A stretch of 13,156 nucleotides of DNA from Methanomicrobiales archaeon (GTDB taxonomy: Archaea; Halobacteriota; Methanomicrobia; Methanomicrobiales; Methanoculleaceae). The stretch spans positions 422-13,577 of the forward strand of contig JAGVUK010000129.1 in NCBI GenBank assembly GCA_019136335.1. The letters run 5' to 3'. Shown here piece by piece: positions 6,473 through 12,858 of this stretch. A program made the translations under genes and the position numbers. The notes below the pieces were generated by a model. It worked only from the letters and a program-made list of their open reading frames with translations. It searched no databases and was not told where the DNA came from. How positions within the stretch are numbered: position 1 is the stretch's first letter; each line of letters begins with the position of its first letter.

Positions 6473-7137
6473 GCCAGCCTCCCATCCACCATCCGGATCG
6501 TGCGGTCGGCGTATTCGGTCATCCGGGGGTCGTGCGTGACCATGACGACGGTCTTGCCCTCTTCGCGGTTCATCCGGTCGAGGAGGTCCATGATCGCAGT
6601 CCCGGTCTTCGAGTCCAGGTTGCCGGTCGGCTCGTCGCAGAGGAGGAAGTCGGGATCGTTTGCGAGCGCCCGGGCGATCGCCACCCGCTGCTGCTGCCCG
6701 CCGGAGAGCTCGCCGGGTTTGTGGGAGAAGTGCGAATCAGGGATCCCGACCGCCGCGAGGACCTCCTCTGCCCGCGCGCGGGATGTATCCCGCCGGCCTT
6801 TCAGGATGAGCGGGTACTCGACGTTCTCGACCACCGAGAGAAGCGGGATCAGGTTGAACTGCTGGAAGATGAACCCGATGTGGTCCCGCCGCATAAGGGT
6901 CAGCTCGTCGTCGCCCAGCCCGCCGATCCGTCTTCCCGCGATGGTGACCTCCCCCGTGGTTGGGACGTCGAGCGACCCCATGATGTTTAAGAGTGTCGAT
7001 TTCCCCGACCCGGAGGGGCCCATGACCAGGACGAACTCGCCCTCCTCGATGGCGAGATCGATCCCGGCAAGCGCCACAACGTCGCCGGCCGGGAGGGGGT
7101 AGACCTTCGTGACCGCGTCGAAACTGATGACGGGCAT
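6469..7137 (-). CDS. ABC transporter ATP-binding protein, MacB/LolD type
   Basis: This complete 222-residue ATPase belongs to the MacB/LolD/FtsE (3.A.1.122-like) group. It carries Walker A GPSGSGKST (40-48), the Q-loop in FIFQQFNLIP, the signature LSGGQQQR (144-151), Walker B with D-loop LLCDEPTGNLDS (about 166-176) and the H-loop histidine H202. All catalytic residues are present, so this gene looks functional even though its permease is broken. It starts 5 nt after the COG1361 stop and its own stop overlaps the permease start (ATGA), so the four genes form one operon. In this family the ATPase drives a four-helix permease with a large periplasmic domain in mechanical export or lipoprotein release. 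The archaeal substrate is unknown. Confidence 0.95.
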   Translation of the reverse strand: MPVISFDAVTKVYPLPAGDVVALAGIDLAIEEGEFVLVMGPSGSGKSTLLNIMGSLDVPTTGEVTIAGRRIGGLGDDELTLMRRDHIGFIFQQFNLIPLLSVVENVEYPLILKGRRDTSRARAEEVLAAVGIPDSHFSHKPGELSGGQQQRVAIARALANDPDFLLCDEPTGNLDSKTGTAIMDLLDRMNREEGKTVVMVTHDPRMTEYADRTIRMVDGRLA

Positions 7138-7142
7138 CGTCG

Positions 7143-8279
7143 TTACTTCCGTCTCCAGGAGTAGTAGATAGCCCCGGCTACCCCGAGGGCGACAAGCGCG
7201 ACGACGATGATGCCGGCGAGCGGTATCCCGCCGTCTCCCTCGTCAGGCGGCGCCGCCAGGGCACCGCCGACGCCGACCATCGTCGTCGTCGTGTAGCGGT
7301 TGCCGTCGTCGTCCCGGTACTCGACGATGATCGGGACCTCTGTTGCGCTTGCGTCGGCCCGGAGCGTCACCTCAAACGGGGACGCGTCGTCGGGGTCGAG
7401 GGTCCCGACGACGTAGACCCGGAAGGGGTCGATGGGGGTTGCCGGCGCGCCGGGGGTGACGAGCACCGACCGCGCGGACTCAAGACCGGCGTTCATGACG
7501 TCACCCACGATCCGGTATCCCCCGGCCTCCGGCCGGACCTCGACGTTGGTGATGAGCGGGTCCGCCTGCCGTTTGTCCTCGCCGAACGGGATCGGCAGGA
7601 CGAGATCGGCGGTATGGGTGTTGATGCCGTTGCGCCAGACCACCTGGAAGGCGGCGGTCGTCTCCGCTGCCGGGGTCAGGTTGAAGACGGCGGTCCCGGA
7701 GCCGTCGGCAGAAAGAGCGCCGATGAACGCGCTCGACGGGGTGACGGAAAAGCCCGTCCCCTGCGGGACTACCTGGACGCCCGATGCGGCGTTCGGGCGG
7801 GGATTCGCCACCCGGATGGTTATGTCGGCCGTCCTCCCTTCGGCGAAGGCATCCGGTTTCCTGATCACCGATATGCTGAGCGGGGTATCCTCGACCTGGA
7901 CCGGGACCGGGTAGCGGAGGCTGCCGGCGTTGACGAAGTCAAGGACGAACATGGGGTAGAACGTCCCCTCCCCGGCGTCCGCCCGGACGGTGAAGGTGAA
8001 CGTCTTTGCGTTCCCGGCACCGATCTCCCCGACCGACGGGTAGGAGTCGCTTAACGCCACGACCCCGCTCCCAAAGAGCCGGGCGCTCTTGATGGAGACG
8101 GGGTCGGCGCCGTTGTTCTGGATCGTCACCGTGAGCATCCCGGTATCGCCCTTCATCAGGACCGGCGGGTCGATGGATGAAGAGGTCACGGTGATGTCCG
8201 CGGGGCCGGCGGAGGCCGGCCCGGCGACCGCCGCGACGGCGCAGACGAGTGATACGATGACGAGGTAAAGTGGTTTCAT
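7143..8279 (-). CDS. Secreted, membrane-anchored COG1361 (CARDB/NEW3-like) protein of an ABC operon
   Basis: This 378-residue surface protein has a signal peptide at 1-24 (MKPLYLVIVSLVCAVAAV, cleavage near ASA-GP). Several beta-sandwich repeats follow, with the CARDB/NEW3 style of alternating strands: LTVTIQNNGADPVSIKSARL, ADITIRVANPRPNAASGVQV and YRIVGDVMNAGLESARSVLV. A C-terminal helix (about 351-373) and a short basic tail YSWRRK fix it in the membrane with the bulk outside. The ATG at 8279 gives the signal peptide directly and lies 2 nt after the Yip1 stop. A longer open frame to 8402 would overlap that gene and is not used. COG1361 proteins regularly sit next to MacB-like ATPase/permease pairs in methanogens, so it probably acts as the extracytoplasmic adaptor or substrate-handling partner. 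That role is inferred from context. Confidence 0.88.
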   Translation of the reverse strand: MKPLYLVIVSLVCAVAAVAGPASAGPADITVTSSSIDPPVLMKGDTGMLTVTIQNNGADPVSIKSARLFGSGVVALSDSYPSVGEIGAGNAKTFTFTVRADAGEGTFYPMFVLDFVNAGSLRYPVPVQVEDTPLSISVIRKPDAFAEGRTADITIRVANPRPNAASGVQVVPQGTGFSVTPSSAFIGALSADGSGTAVFNLTPAAETTAAFQVVWRNGINTHTADLVLPIPFGEDKRQADPLITNVEVRPEAGGYRIVGDVMNAGLESARSVLVTPGAPATPIDPFRVYVVGTLDPDDASPFEVTLRADASATEVPIIVEYRDDDGNRYTTTTMVGVGGALAAPPDEGDGGIPLAGIIVVALVALGVAGAIYYSWRRK

Positions 8280-8281
8280 GG

Positions 8282-8938
8282 TTACAGCCATCCGGCAAGG
8301 GTGATGAGCGTATAGAGGATATAGAGACCCACGGGTATCCCGACGGTGAGGGCCGCGTCCCGCGTCGAGAGGTTGCGCGCGTATTTCATGCCGAAGATCC
8401 ATATGTTTGCGCTCCAGACCAGGAAGAGGATGCCCGCAAGCGCGGCGACCTGCGCCAGAGGGTCGGTCACCAGCATGCCGGTGAGGTTCTCCGTCACCGC
8501 CGCGATCTCCTCGGGGCTCCCTGCGGCCGGGATCGTCAGGTTCGAGACGATGAGGTAGGAGAAGAACGCTCCGACGATGCCTCCGAAGACCTGGGGCAGG
8601 AACCCGTAGCCGGTAACCTCGAGCGTCCGTGCAAGCGATCCTTCGCCCTTAAAGACCATCGATATGAGATAGAAGACGATGCCGTAGACGATCCACGTCA
8701 GGAATCCCCCGATGACGGCACCGGCCACGGAGAAACCTACTACGATCACGCCGAAGGCCTGCGCCTCTGCGGGGAGTATCCCGACGATCAGGTTTGCCAC
8801 CAGTGCAGCCGAGATTGCGCCGATCAGCCCGACGACGAGCGCGATCAGCGCCGGTACCTTCAGGCTCGGTTCGTCCCGCATACGGCTCTCGAAAAAATGC
8901 CCGGGATCGAAGAGTACCCGGAGAAATCCAGTTTCCAT
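8282..8938 (-). CDS. Yip1-family polytopic membrane protein
   Basis: This 218-residue protein fits the Yip1 domain family (PF04893). It starts with a short amphipathic segment with FLRVLFDPGHFFESRM (about 5-20), the usual entry motif of prokaryotic Yip1 proteins. Five hydrophobic segments follow: about 26-57, 60-93, 108-133, 160-183 and 191-217. No enzymatic motif is visible. Eukaryotic Yip1 proteins act in membrane traffic; prokaryotic ones have no settled role. It is first in the operon with COG1361, the ATPase and the permease, so a supporting role in that transporter is likely. A TTTATC TATA element centred about 42 nt upstream predicts a leader of about 15 nt carrying GAGG, a modest Shine-Dalgarno. 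Confidence 0.85.
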   Translation of the reverse strand: METGFLRVLFDPGHFFESRMRDEPSLKVPALIALVVGLIGAISAALVANLIVGILPAEAQAFGVIVVGFSVAGAVIGGFLTWIVYGIVFYLISMVFKGEGSLARTLEVTGYGFLPQVFGGIVGAFFSYLIVSNLTIPAAGSPEEIAAVTENLTGMLVTDPLAQVAALAGILFLVWSANIWIFGMKYARNLSTRDAALTVGIPVGLYILYTLITLAGWL

Positions 8939-8976
8939 GATAGGTATGCCTCGTATACTCTTGGCGGATGAGAGAG

Positions 8977-8987
8977 GATAAACTTTT
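8977..8987 (-). promoter_or_regulatory. Promoter of the Yip1-COG1361-ABC operon
   Basis: The minus strand reads AAAAGTTTATC, an A-rich BRE-like stretch running into a TATA-like TTTATC. The transcription start is expected near 8953, giving a short leader before the ATG at 8938. A perfect inverted repeat begins about 20 nt further upstream and could be its operator. Confidence 0.5.
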
Positions 8988-9006
8988 TCAGGAACGCAAG
9001 AGGGAA

Positions 9007-9032
9007 TCCGGGGATCTCCACAAATCCCCGGA
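9007..9032. repeat. Perfect 9-bp inverted repeat upstream of the ABC operon promoter
   Basis: TCCGGGGAT (9007-9015) and ATCCCCGGA (9024-9032) are exact reverse complements separated by 8 nt. It lies about 20 nt upstream of the operon's BRE/TATA element and 160 nt past the radC stop. It could be a binding site for a dimeric regulator (half-site centres 17 bp apart) or, as RNA, a strong hairpin ending radC transcripts. No T-run follows on the minus strand, so the terminator reading is weaker. Confidence 0.6.
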
Positions 9033-9192
9033 GAATATCACCCCAAACCCGGGGCTGAGCCCGGCCTCACCGGCACCCGGGTGCAGGCGAGGGGGTGCCG
9101 CCCGCCGCCCGGGGGCAGGGAGCGCCGGCGCGGGCACCCCTGCACCGGCGGCGAACGTTCAGGAGAGCGGGAAGGGTATTTCGGGCACCGGT
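9033..9192. other. Non-coding, very GC-rich spacer with nested inverted repeats
   Basis: This is part of the 254-bp gap between the Yip1 start (8938) and the radC stop (9193). Within it GGTGCA (9080-9085) pairs with TGCACC (9141-9146), and GGGGTGCC (9092-9099) pairs with GGCACCCC (9133-9140). The arms are nested, so a single RNA could fold into a long stem around a GC-rich loop. Small frames across it have no start signals or family resemblance. It may be the 3' region of the radC transcript or an uncharacterised structured RNA. Confidence 0.45.
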
Positions 9193-9867
9193 CTAGAGGT
9201 GCCCGAGTTCTTTGAGGCTCACGTAACCCTTCTTCGTGACGATGACGTGGTCGAGCACCCGTATGCCGAGGATCGATCCGGCCTCGACGAGCTGCCGGGT
9301 GATGCTGATGTCCTGGGTGGAGGGTTCCAGGGTGCCCGACGGATGGTTGTGGGCCAGGATGACTGAGGCGGCGCGGTCGGTGATCGCCTCGGCAAAGACC
9401 TCGCGGGGATGGACGAGGCTCTGGTTCAGGATCCCGACGGTGATCGTCCGGCGCTCGATCACCTCCCCGGCACCGTTGAGCGTTATACAGAAGAAGTACT
9501 CCTGTTTCCTGTCCCGCCACTCGGCGATCAGCGGAAGCACGTCCCGGGGGCAGGTGATCCGGCTCCCCGAGACACCATCGTCCGCAAGGTACCGCCGCCC
9601 GAGCTCAAAACAGGCCATGATCTCGCAGGCCTTCGCCGCCCCGACGCCTTCTATCGCGAGGAGGGCATCATACGACGGGCTGCCTTCGGCATTCCTCAGG
9701 TACCGTTCGACGTCCCCGGCGATCTGCGAGACGTCACGCCCTTTTACGCCCCGCCCGAGGAGGAGAGCGATCAGTTCGGCATCGGTGAGCGCCTGGGGTC
9801 CCCGTGTTGCGAGCTTCTCACGCGGACGATCGTGATTGGGTATATCGCGCATCCTTTTCATGCTCAT
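9193..9867 (-). CDS. radC: RadC family JAMM/MPN-domain protein
   Basis: This 224-residue protein has the standard RadC layout. The N-terminal UPF0758 segment is RPREKLATRGPQALTDAELI (about 14-33). A helix-hairpin-helix follows with AIEGVGAAKA (about 71-80), then the C-terminal JAMM metalloprotease-like domain. Its zinc-site residues are all present: E156 in HPREVF, H173 and H175 in AHNHPSG, and D186. The name suggests DNA repair, but the original radC phenotype in E. coli was not due to this gene and the real function is unsettled. The start lies among ATGs at 9867, 9861 and 9852 (MSMKRMRD). I took the first; a GTATAC TATA-like element near 9913-9918 fits. A longer frame to 10047 crosses the divergent promoter region and is rejected. 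It stands alone, divergent from the TPR gene. Confidence 0.93.
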   Translation of the reverse strand: MSMKRMRDIPNHDRPREKLATRGPQALTDAELIALLLGRGVKGRDVSQIAGDVERYLRNAEGSPSYDALLAIEGVGAAKACEIMACFELGRRYLADDGVSGSRITCPRDVLPLIAEWRDRKQEYFFCITLNGAGEVIERRTITVGILNQSLVHPREVFAEAITDRAASVILAHNHPSGTLEPSTQDISITRQLVEAGSILGIRVLDHVIVTKKGYVSLKELGHL

Positions 9868-10057
9868 CGGGCCCAACGAGGTTCCTGATCCCCGTTTTTG
9901 ATCCCGGAGCATGTATACGTTGTCAATCGGTTCGCCGCACCGGACAGCCGCAGCGACCGGGCAGGGGAGGGAGAGCCGGAAGTTTCCTGTCCGGTACGCG
10001 GAAGGCCGGGGAACGCTATCGAAACCCTTTTGCCTGAGAACCACCATCTCTCACAAA
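9868..10057. promoter_or_regulatory. Divergent promoter region between radC and the TPR gene
   Basis: Towards radC, GTATAC (9913-9918) is a TATA candidate giving a leader of about 20 nt. Towards the TPR gene, CGAAACCCTTTTG (10020-10032) is a weak BRE/TATA candidate centred about 28 nt before its ATG. A 9-bp inverted repeat, ACCGGACAG (9939-9947) and CTGTCCGGT (9987-9995), lies between with a 39-nt spacer. No coding signal is seen. Confidence 0.4.
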
Positions 10058-11713
10058 ATGGAGCTGCCCTGGAAGAGTACCGAGGTCTGGTGCAGGAAGG
10101 GACGGGCATACTGCGAGGAAGGGCAGTACGACCGGGCCGTCGAGTGCTACGACCGGGCAATCAAACTGGACGCCAACGCCACCGACGCCTGGTACCATAA
10201 GGGGCTTGCTCTCACCGTCGCCGGGCGCCACCACGAAGCGGCCGAATGCTTCGACCAGGCCATCAGGATCGATCCGGCGTCCGCCCGCTCCTGGTGTGCC
10301 CGGGGGCAGGCGCTCTACAACCTCCAGCAGTACCAGGAGGCCGCCGAGTACTGCAGTCAGGCGGTGAAACTCGCGCCTGACTCTGCGGGCGCCTGGCTCA
10401 CCCGGGGGCACGCCTTCAGGAGCATGGGGCGAACCCTTGACGCGATCGCAAGCTACGACCGGGTCATCACGCTCGAACCGGGCCGGGTGGAGGCCTGGCT
10501 CGCCAGGGGGACGGTGCTTGCCGTCGAACGGCAGTACGACGCGGCGATCGACTGTTACAACCGGGTCATCGCGCTCGACCCCGGGAACGCAAACGCCTGG
10601 TACGCCAGAGGGACAATCCAGGTCATCCTCTCGCGGCACGGCGACGCCCTCGCGTCCTACGACCGGGCCGTCGCCATCGACCCGAACCACGCCGACGCCT
10701 GGTACGTCCGGGGTTGCACGCTTGCGGTGCTGGAGCGCTATGCGGAGGCGATCAACTGCTACGACCGGGCGATCGCCGTCCGCCCGAAAGACGCCGACGC
10801 CTGGTATAACAGGGGCCGGGCGCTGCACCACCTCGAGCGCTATGCGGAGGCGATCGACTGCTACGACCGGGCGCTCCGGATCAGACCCGACCATACCGGG
10901 ATCTGGTACCATAAAGGCACGGCGCTGAAGAGACTGAAGCGCTACGACCCGGCACTCGCCTGCTTCGACCGGGCGCTCAAGGAGAACGCCGTCGATCCGG
11001 GGATCTGGTACCAGAAGGGCCTCGTCCTCTTCAGCCTGAAGCGCTGCGAGGAGGCGATCGAGTGCTTCGACCAGGCGCTCAGGCTCCGCGCCGACCATAC
11101 GGACGCGTGCTACTACCGGGGGGAGAGTTACTACACTCTCGGGAACTACGAGGCGGCGATCGGCTGCTACCAGACCGTGGTCCGGACGGACCCGGAGAAC
11201 GCCGTCGCCTGGAACAACTACGGAAACGCGCTCTACCGGCTCGAGCGCTATGAAGAGGCGCTCGTCTGCTACGAGCGGGCGCTCGGGATCGACCCGGAGA
11301 ACCAGGGGGTCTGGAGCAACAAGGCAAACGTCCTCTCGATCCTCACGCACTATGACAAGGCGCTCGTCTGCTACGACCAGGAACTCCGGGCGCACCCGGA
11401 GAACGCGGACGCGTGGTACAACAAAGGTCTTGCGCTCTTCATCCTCGGGCGGTACAGCGAGGCCGTCGCCTGCTACACGCGGGCAATCGAGGTCGATCCC
11501 GCGAGGGCGGAGGCCTGGTGCGCCCGGGGCAACACCCTCGTCATCCTGGAGCGTTGCGAGGAGGCGCTCGACTGCTACGACCGGGCGCTCGCTGCGAACC
11601 CCGACGATCCCGATGCGCTCAAGGGGAAGGCGGTGGCCCTCATCTACCTCGACCGCTCCGCCGAGGCGGTCAGGTACTACGAGAGGCTGCGGCGGCTGCC
11701 GGGGCGGCCCTGA
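10058..11713 (+). CDS. TPR-repeat protein, 16 consecutive repeats
   Basis: This 551-residue protein is almost entirely tetratricopeptide repeats. Sixteen units of about 34 residues follow one another from residue 8 to the end with no linker or other domain. The consensus is roughly DAWYNKGLALxxLxRYxEAIxCYDRALxLDPxNA, a form very common in methanogen TPR proteins, with an unusually constant Cys-Tyr/Phe pair before the second helix ends. Such arrays form a superhelical scaffold that binds peptides or partner proteins; no partner is shown here. The first repeat begins right after the ATG at 10058 (MELPWKS), so this start gives complete repeats. A frame to 9911 adds repeat-free sequence through the promoter region. 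No signal peptide or membrane segment is present, so it is probably cytoplasmic. It is transcribed alone and converges on the aminotransferase. Confidence 0.92.
   Translation: MELPWKSTEVWCRKGRAYCEEGQYDRAVECYDRAIKLDANATDAWYHKGLALTVAGRHHEAAECFDQAIRIDPASARSWCARGQALYNLQQYQEAAEYCSQAVKLAPDSAGAWLTRGHAFRSMGRTLDAIASYDRVITLEPGRVEAWLARGTVLAVERQYDAAIDCYNRVIALDPGNANAWYARGTIQVILSRHGDALASYDRAVAIDPNHADAWYVRGCTLAVLERYAEAINCYDRAIAVRPKDADAWYNRGRALHHLERYAEAIDCYDRALRIRPDHTGIWYHKGTALKRLKRYDPALACFDRALKENAVDPGIWYQKGLVLFSLKRCEEAIECFDQALRLRADHTDACYYRGESYYTLGNYEAAIGCYQTVVRTDPENAVAWNNYGNALYRLERYEEALVCYERALGIDPENQGVWSNKANVLSILTHYDKALVCYDQELRAHPENADAWYNKGLALFILGRYSEAVACYTRAIEVDPARAEAWCARGNTLVILERCEEALDCYDRALAANPDDPDALKGKAVALIYLDRSAEAVRYYERLRRLPGRP
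10733..10873 (+). repeat. Near-identical 102-bp-period repeat inside the TPR gene
   Basis: Repeats 7 and 8 share a stretch of 39 nt starting at 10733 and 10835 (GAGCGCTATGCGGAGGCGAT...) with one difference, exactly one repeat length (102 bp) apart. Other repeats differ much more, which points to recent tandem duplication or gene conversion of one unit. Confidence 0.75.
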
Positions 11714-11717
11714 GCGC

Positions 11718-11750
11718 GGGGCCGGGTGTGGAAAAAGGAAGCGGGGCCCC
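11718..11750 (-). terminator. Candidate hairpin plus T-tract between convergent genes
   Basis: GGGGCC (11718-11723) and GGCCCC (11745-11750) can pair. On the minus strand a TTCCTTTTTCC tract (11739-11729) follows directly after the aminotransferase's expected stop at 11750. Archaeal RNA polymerase ends at such T-tracts, so this probably terminates the ribH-aminotransferase transcript. The TPR gene converges from the other side. Confidence 0.45.
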
Positions 11751-12858
11751 TATACCCGCGCTATCCGCCCGACGGCCTCTTTGAGGTTCGCCATCGACGT
11801 CGCGTAGGAGACCCGGAGCCAGCCGGGGGTGCCGAACGCCGTCCCCGGGGTGACCGCCACGTGGGCGTCGCCATATCGTCGCCTCCGACGTCCACGTAGG
11901 CGTAGAAGGCGCCGTCCGCCGGAGCGGTGGCGTAGCCGAGGTCGCGGAGCGCCGGGATGATGTAGTCGCGCCGGCGCTCGAACTCGCGGCGCATCGATTC
12001 AACACACTCCTGGCTGCCCTCAAGCGCGGCGACCGCGCCGAACATCGCAAACGTCGTCGGGTGCGATATGGTGTGCTGCTGCACCTTCTCCATCTGCCGG
12101 ATGACCGGCCGGGGCGCGACCGCGTAGCCGATCCGCCACCCGGTCATCGCGTAGGCCTTCGAGAACCCGTTGACGGTGATCGTCCGCTCCGCCATATCCG
12201 GGAGGGAGGCGATCGATACCGGCGTCTTCCCGTAGACCAGCTTCTCGTAGATCTCGTCGGAGAGCGCGAAGATGTCGTGGTCCCGGCAGACATCGGCGAT
12301 AAGGCGGAGCGAGTCCATGTTCAGCACCGCGCCGGAGGGGTTCGAGGGGGAGTTGACCACGATCATCCGCGTCCGGGGGCCGACGGCCGATAGAAGGGTG
12401 TCGTCGACCTGGAACGTCGCGGGAGAGAGGGTGTGGTGCCGGGCGCTCGCGCCCGCGATCCGGGCGCAGGGCTCGTAGGAGACCCAGGAGGGATCGAGGA
12501 TGAGCACCTCGTCACCGGGGTTCAGGACGGCCTCCATCGCCTCGTAGATGGCATCTTTCGCCCCGCAGGTGACGATCACCTCGTCCTGCTTCACCGAAAA
12601 CCCGTTCTCCCGGGTGATCTTCTCGGCGATCGCGCCCGTCAGCTCCGGGATACCGGCGCTCGGGGCGTAATGCGTCTCCCCGCGGCGGAGAGCGTCGATG
12701 CAGGCGTTCTTGATATGCTCCGGGGTATCGAAGTCCGGCTCCCCGATCGAGAGGCTGATGACGTCGATACCCTCCTGCGCCATCCTTTTTGCCGCGTTCG
12801 ATATCTCGATGGTTGCGGAGGGAGGGATGCCCGCAATCTTCTCTGACAGGCTCCTCAT
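11750..12858 (-). pseudogene. Aspartate-type PLP aminotransferase (class I/II) with a C-terminal frame-shifting deletion
   Basis: Class I/II aminotransferases swap amino and keto groups between an amino acid (often aspartate) and 2-oxoglutarate. The first 330 residues are normal: SIGEPDFDTP (37-46), THYAPSAGIPELTGAI (62-77), the PLP-contacting SPSNPSG (170-176), D201 and the Schiff-base lysine K234 in NGFSKAYAMTGWRIGYA. After VDVGGDDMA the frame changes. The conserved ending AHVAVTPGTAFGTPGWLRVSYATS...IARV continues in another frame to a TAG at 11750. About seven to nine residues expected between DDMA and AHVAV are absent, so bases were lost. The uncorrected frame ends at 11761 with about 35 unrelated residues and lacks the substrate-carboxylate arginine in LRVSYA, so its product is probably inactive. 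The ATG at 12858 overlaps the ribH stop (ATGA), showing co-transcription. Confidence 0.87.

Noticed and set aside
8280..8402. N-terminal extension of the COG1361 protein
   Set aside because: It overlaps the Yip1 gene, and the ATG at 8279 yields an immediate signal peptide.
8968..9366. Plus-strand open frame crossing the GC-rich spacer into radC
   Set aside because: It is antisense to radC in its second half, repetitive Gly/Ala/Pro in its first half, and has no start signals.
9911..10057. N-terminal extension of the TPR protein
   Set aside because: It reads through the divergent promoter region and carries no TPR character; the repeats begin right after the ATG at 10058.
10016..11395. 459-codon minus-strand open frame inside the TPR gene
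   Set aside because: Its repetitive Val/Asp/Arg-rich product simply mirrors the 102-bp repeat of the real gene on the other strand.
10058..11713. Regular repeats resembling a CRISPR or satellite array
   Set aside because: The 102-bp period equals 34 codons and the translated units are TPRs; there are no constant repeats with unique spacers.
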